From an uncultured Bacilli bacterium (GTDB taxonomy: Bacteria; Bacillota_I; Bacilli_A; ML615J-28; CAG-698): 6,919 nucleotides of DNA. Positions within the stretch are counted from its first letter, which is position 1, and each line of letters starts with the position of its first letter. The notes under the pieces are model-generated. The model made no database searches, had not been told where the DNA came from, and was given only the letters and a program-made list of their open reading frames with translations. Below are positions 6,039-6,919 of this stretch, in pieces. The translations under genes were made by a program, and so were the position numbers. Location: the NCBI GenBank assembly GCA_947624315.1, contig CANQJU010000059.1:1-6919 (forward strand), written 5' to 3'.

Positions 6039-6919
6039 CAATCCACCTCAAATTTTTCCATTATTTTCTTTCTTATTTCCTTATCAATAGAAATAATATC
6101 ATCTATTGATACATCGAAAATATTTTTATTCTCATAATATTTAACCATATCATATATTATTTTTTCAATATCTAAATATTTTATTTTTTTCTTTATAAAT
6201 AAATTAACACAAACTTCATTAGTTGAGTTATATACTAATGGTAAAATGCCACCGATTTTCCCTACATAGTAAGCAAGAGATAACATGGGAAAGCGTTCAA
6301 AATCCATCTTTTTAAATGTCAATTGACTTAAACCTTCTAAATTAAAACCTAAATTATTATTTATTTCTTTATGATTGGGATAATTTAGGGCATATGATAA
6401 AGGAATGCGCATATCAGCGTTTCCCATTTGGGCCATTACCACTCCATCATTAAATTCAACCATCGAATGAACAATACTTTCTTTATGAAGGATGGTTTCA
6501 ATCTTATCATAAGGCATATCAAACAAGTAATGTGCCTCAATAACTTCTAATCCCTTATTGACCATTGTTGAAGAATCAATGGTAATTTTATCCCCCATTT
6601 GCCAATTGGGATGTTTTAAAGCATCTTCTAAAGTAACATTTTCTAACTCACTACGAGTTTTATCTCGCAAAGCCCCTCCACTAGCAGTAATTATTAACCT
6701 TTTGACTTCCTTCTTTTTTCCGGCTTTTAAGCACTGAAAAATAGCACTATGCTCACTATCAATAGGTAACAACTTAACTTTATATTCTTTTAAAAGCTTT
6801 TTGATAATTTCTCCACCAACAACTAAAGTCTCTTTGTTAGCAAGCAAAATATCTTTATGCGTTTTAATGGCTTCAACAGTTGGTAAAAAACCAACCATAC
6901 CCATTAAAGCATTTACTAA
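6038..6919 (-). CDS. dxr: 1-deoxy-D-xylulose 5-phosphate reductoisomerase, 5'-truncated by window edge
   Basis: Dxr converts 1-deoxy-D-xylulose 5-phosphate to 2-C-methyl-D-erythritol 4-phosphate with NADPH and a divalent metal. It is the committed step of the cytoplasmic MEP isoprenoid pathway. The visible 293 codons start in frame at the window edge with LVNALMG; roughly the first 95 residues, including the N-terminal GATGSIG NADPH-binding motif, lie outside. Numbered from the edge, the fragment shows NKETLV, then LPIDSEHSAIFQ with metal ligands D54 and E56, TASGGALRDK, HPNWQMGDKITIDSSTM, and NKGLEVIEAH with N121, K122 and E125. HKESIVHSMVEF and the C-terminal helical domain follow. One difference: the usual NAANE motif near the C-terminal third reads NSTNE. 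The TGA stop overlaps the rseP start as TGATG, so the two are translationally coupled. In Bacillota dxr normally lies between cdsA and rasP, so cdsA is expected just off the right edge. Identification is firm. Confidence 0.97.
   Translation of the reverse strand, partial: LVNALMGMVGFLPTVEAIKTHKDILLANKETLVVGGEIIKKLLKEYKVKLLPIDSEHSAIFQCLKAGKKKEVKRLIITASGGALRDKTRSELENVTLEDALKHPNWQMGDKITIDSSTMVNKGLEVIEAHYLFDMPYDKIETILHKESIVHSMVEFNDGVVMAQMGNADMRIPLSYALNYPNHKEINNNLGFNLEGLSQLTFKKMDFERFPMLSLAYYVGKIGGILPLVYNSTNEVCVNLFIKKKIKYLDIEKIIYDMVKYYENKNIFDVSIDDIISIDKEIRKKIMEKFEVD
6043..6049 (-). promoter_or_regulatory. Ribosome binding site of rseP inside dxr
   Basis: GAGGTGG lies in the last codons of dxr, four bases before the ATG at 6038 and only one before the in-frame TTG at 6041. 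It therefore supports the ATG start, which overlaps the dxr stop as TGATG. Confidence 0.75.

Noticed and set aside
894..6040. Possible Mycoplasma-type code with TGA as Trp
   Set aside because: TGA ends dxr, rseP, proS and the unknown gene exactly where the families should end and just beside the next start, and Trp is written TGG (for example the last codon of the unknown gene).
6039..6041. TTG start for rseP, and the equivalent TTG start for nagA at 2855-2857
   Set aside because: In both cases the Shine-Dalgarno sequence would be only one or two bases from the TTG, while an ATG one or two codons downstream has workable spacing.
1..6919. CRISPR array, insertion sequence, tRNA/rRNA gene, toxin-antitoxin or defence module
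   Set aside because: No direct-repeat array, transposase motif, cloverleaf or defence-type domain was seen. Genes fill nearly the whole window and all but one are recognisable housekeeping families.

Overview
The window is AT-rich bacterial DNA with all six genes on the minus strand, packed tightly and started by Shine-Dalgarno sites. Gene content and order (dxr, rseP, proS) match the conserved Bacillota block cdsA-dxr-rasP-proS-polC. TGA is used as a real stop at the ends of dxr, rseP, proS and the unknown gene, while Trp is TGG, so this is the standard bacterial code and not the Mycoplasma code. A low-GC Bacillota lineage (Erysipelotrichia-like or a related gut Bacilli/Mollicutes-like clade) fits best. 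This placement is an inference from composition and protein similarity recalled from memory.

Layout in the direction of transcription (right to left). The first unit enters from beyond the right edge: dxr (5' end missing), rseP, proS and nagA. Its gene junctions are either overlapping or only a few bases apart, and it ends in an intrinsic terminator over the nagA stop codon. An intergenic stretch of about 110 bases follows, holding that terminator, a small inverted repeat and an extended -10 promoter. The second unit is an unrecognised three-helix membrane protein followed four bases later by lgt, and it ends in a long hairpin. At the extreme left edge a second terminator faces the opposite way, so a plus-strand transcription unit converges on lgt from outside the window.

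Functionally this is mostly housekeeping with a membrane theme: isoprenoid precursor synthesis (Dxr), intramembrane proteolysis (RseP), lipoprotein lipidation (Lgt), tRNA-Pro charging (ProS) and amino-sugar catabolism (NagA). I see no mobile element, CRISPR array, tRNA/rRNA gene or defence system. The points worth a second look are within the proteins. ProS lacks the bacterial editing domain. RseP carries an extra domain of about 120 residues between its two PDZ domains. Lgt is a divergent form with a Cys-rich signature and no counterpart of the His103 reported as essential in E. coli. The unknown membrane protein ends in a domain that looks like a Nudix fold with the catalytic box lost. nagA sits where polC is usually found. 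No stretch above 300 bases lacks a gene.
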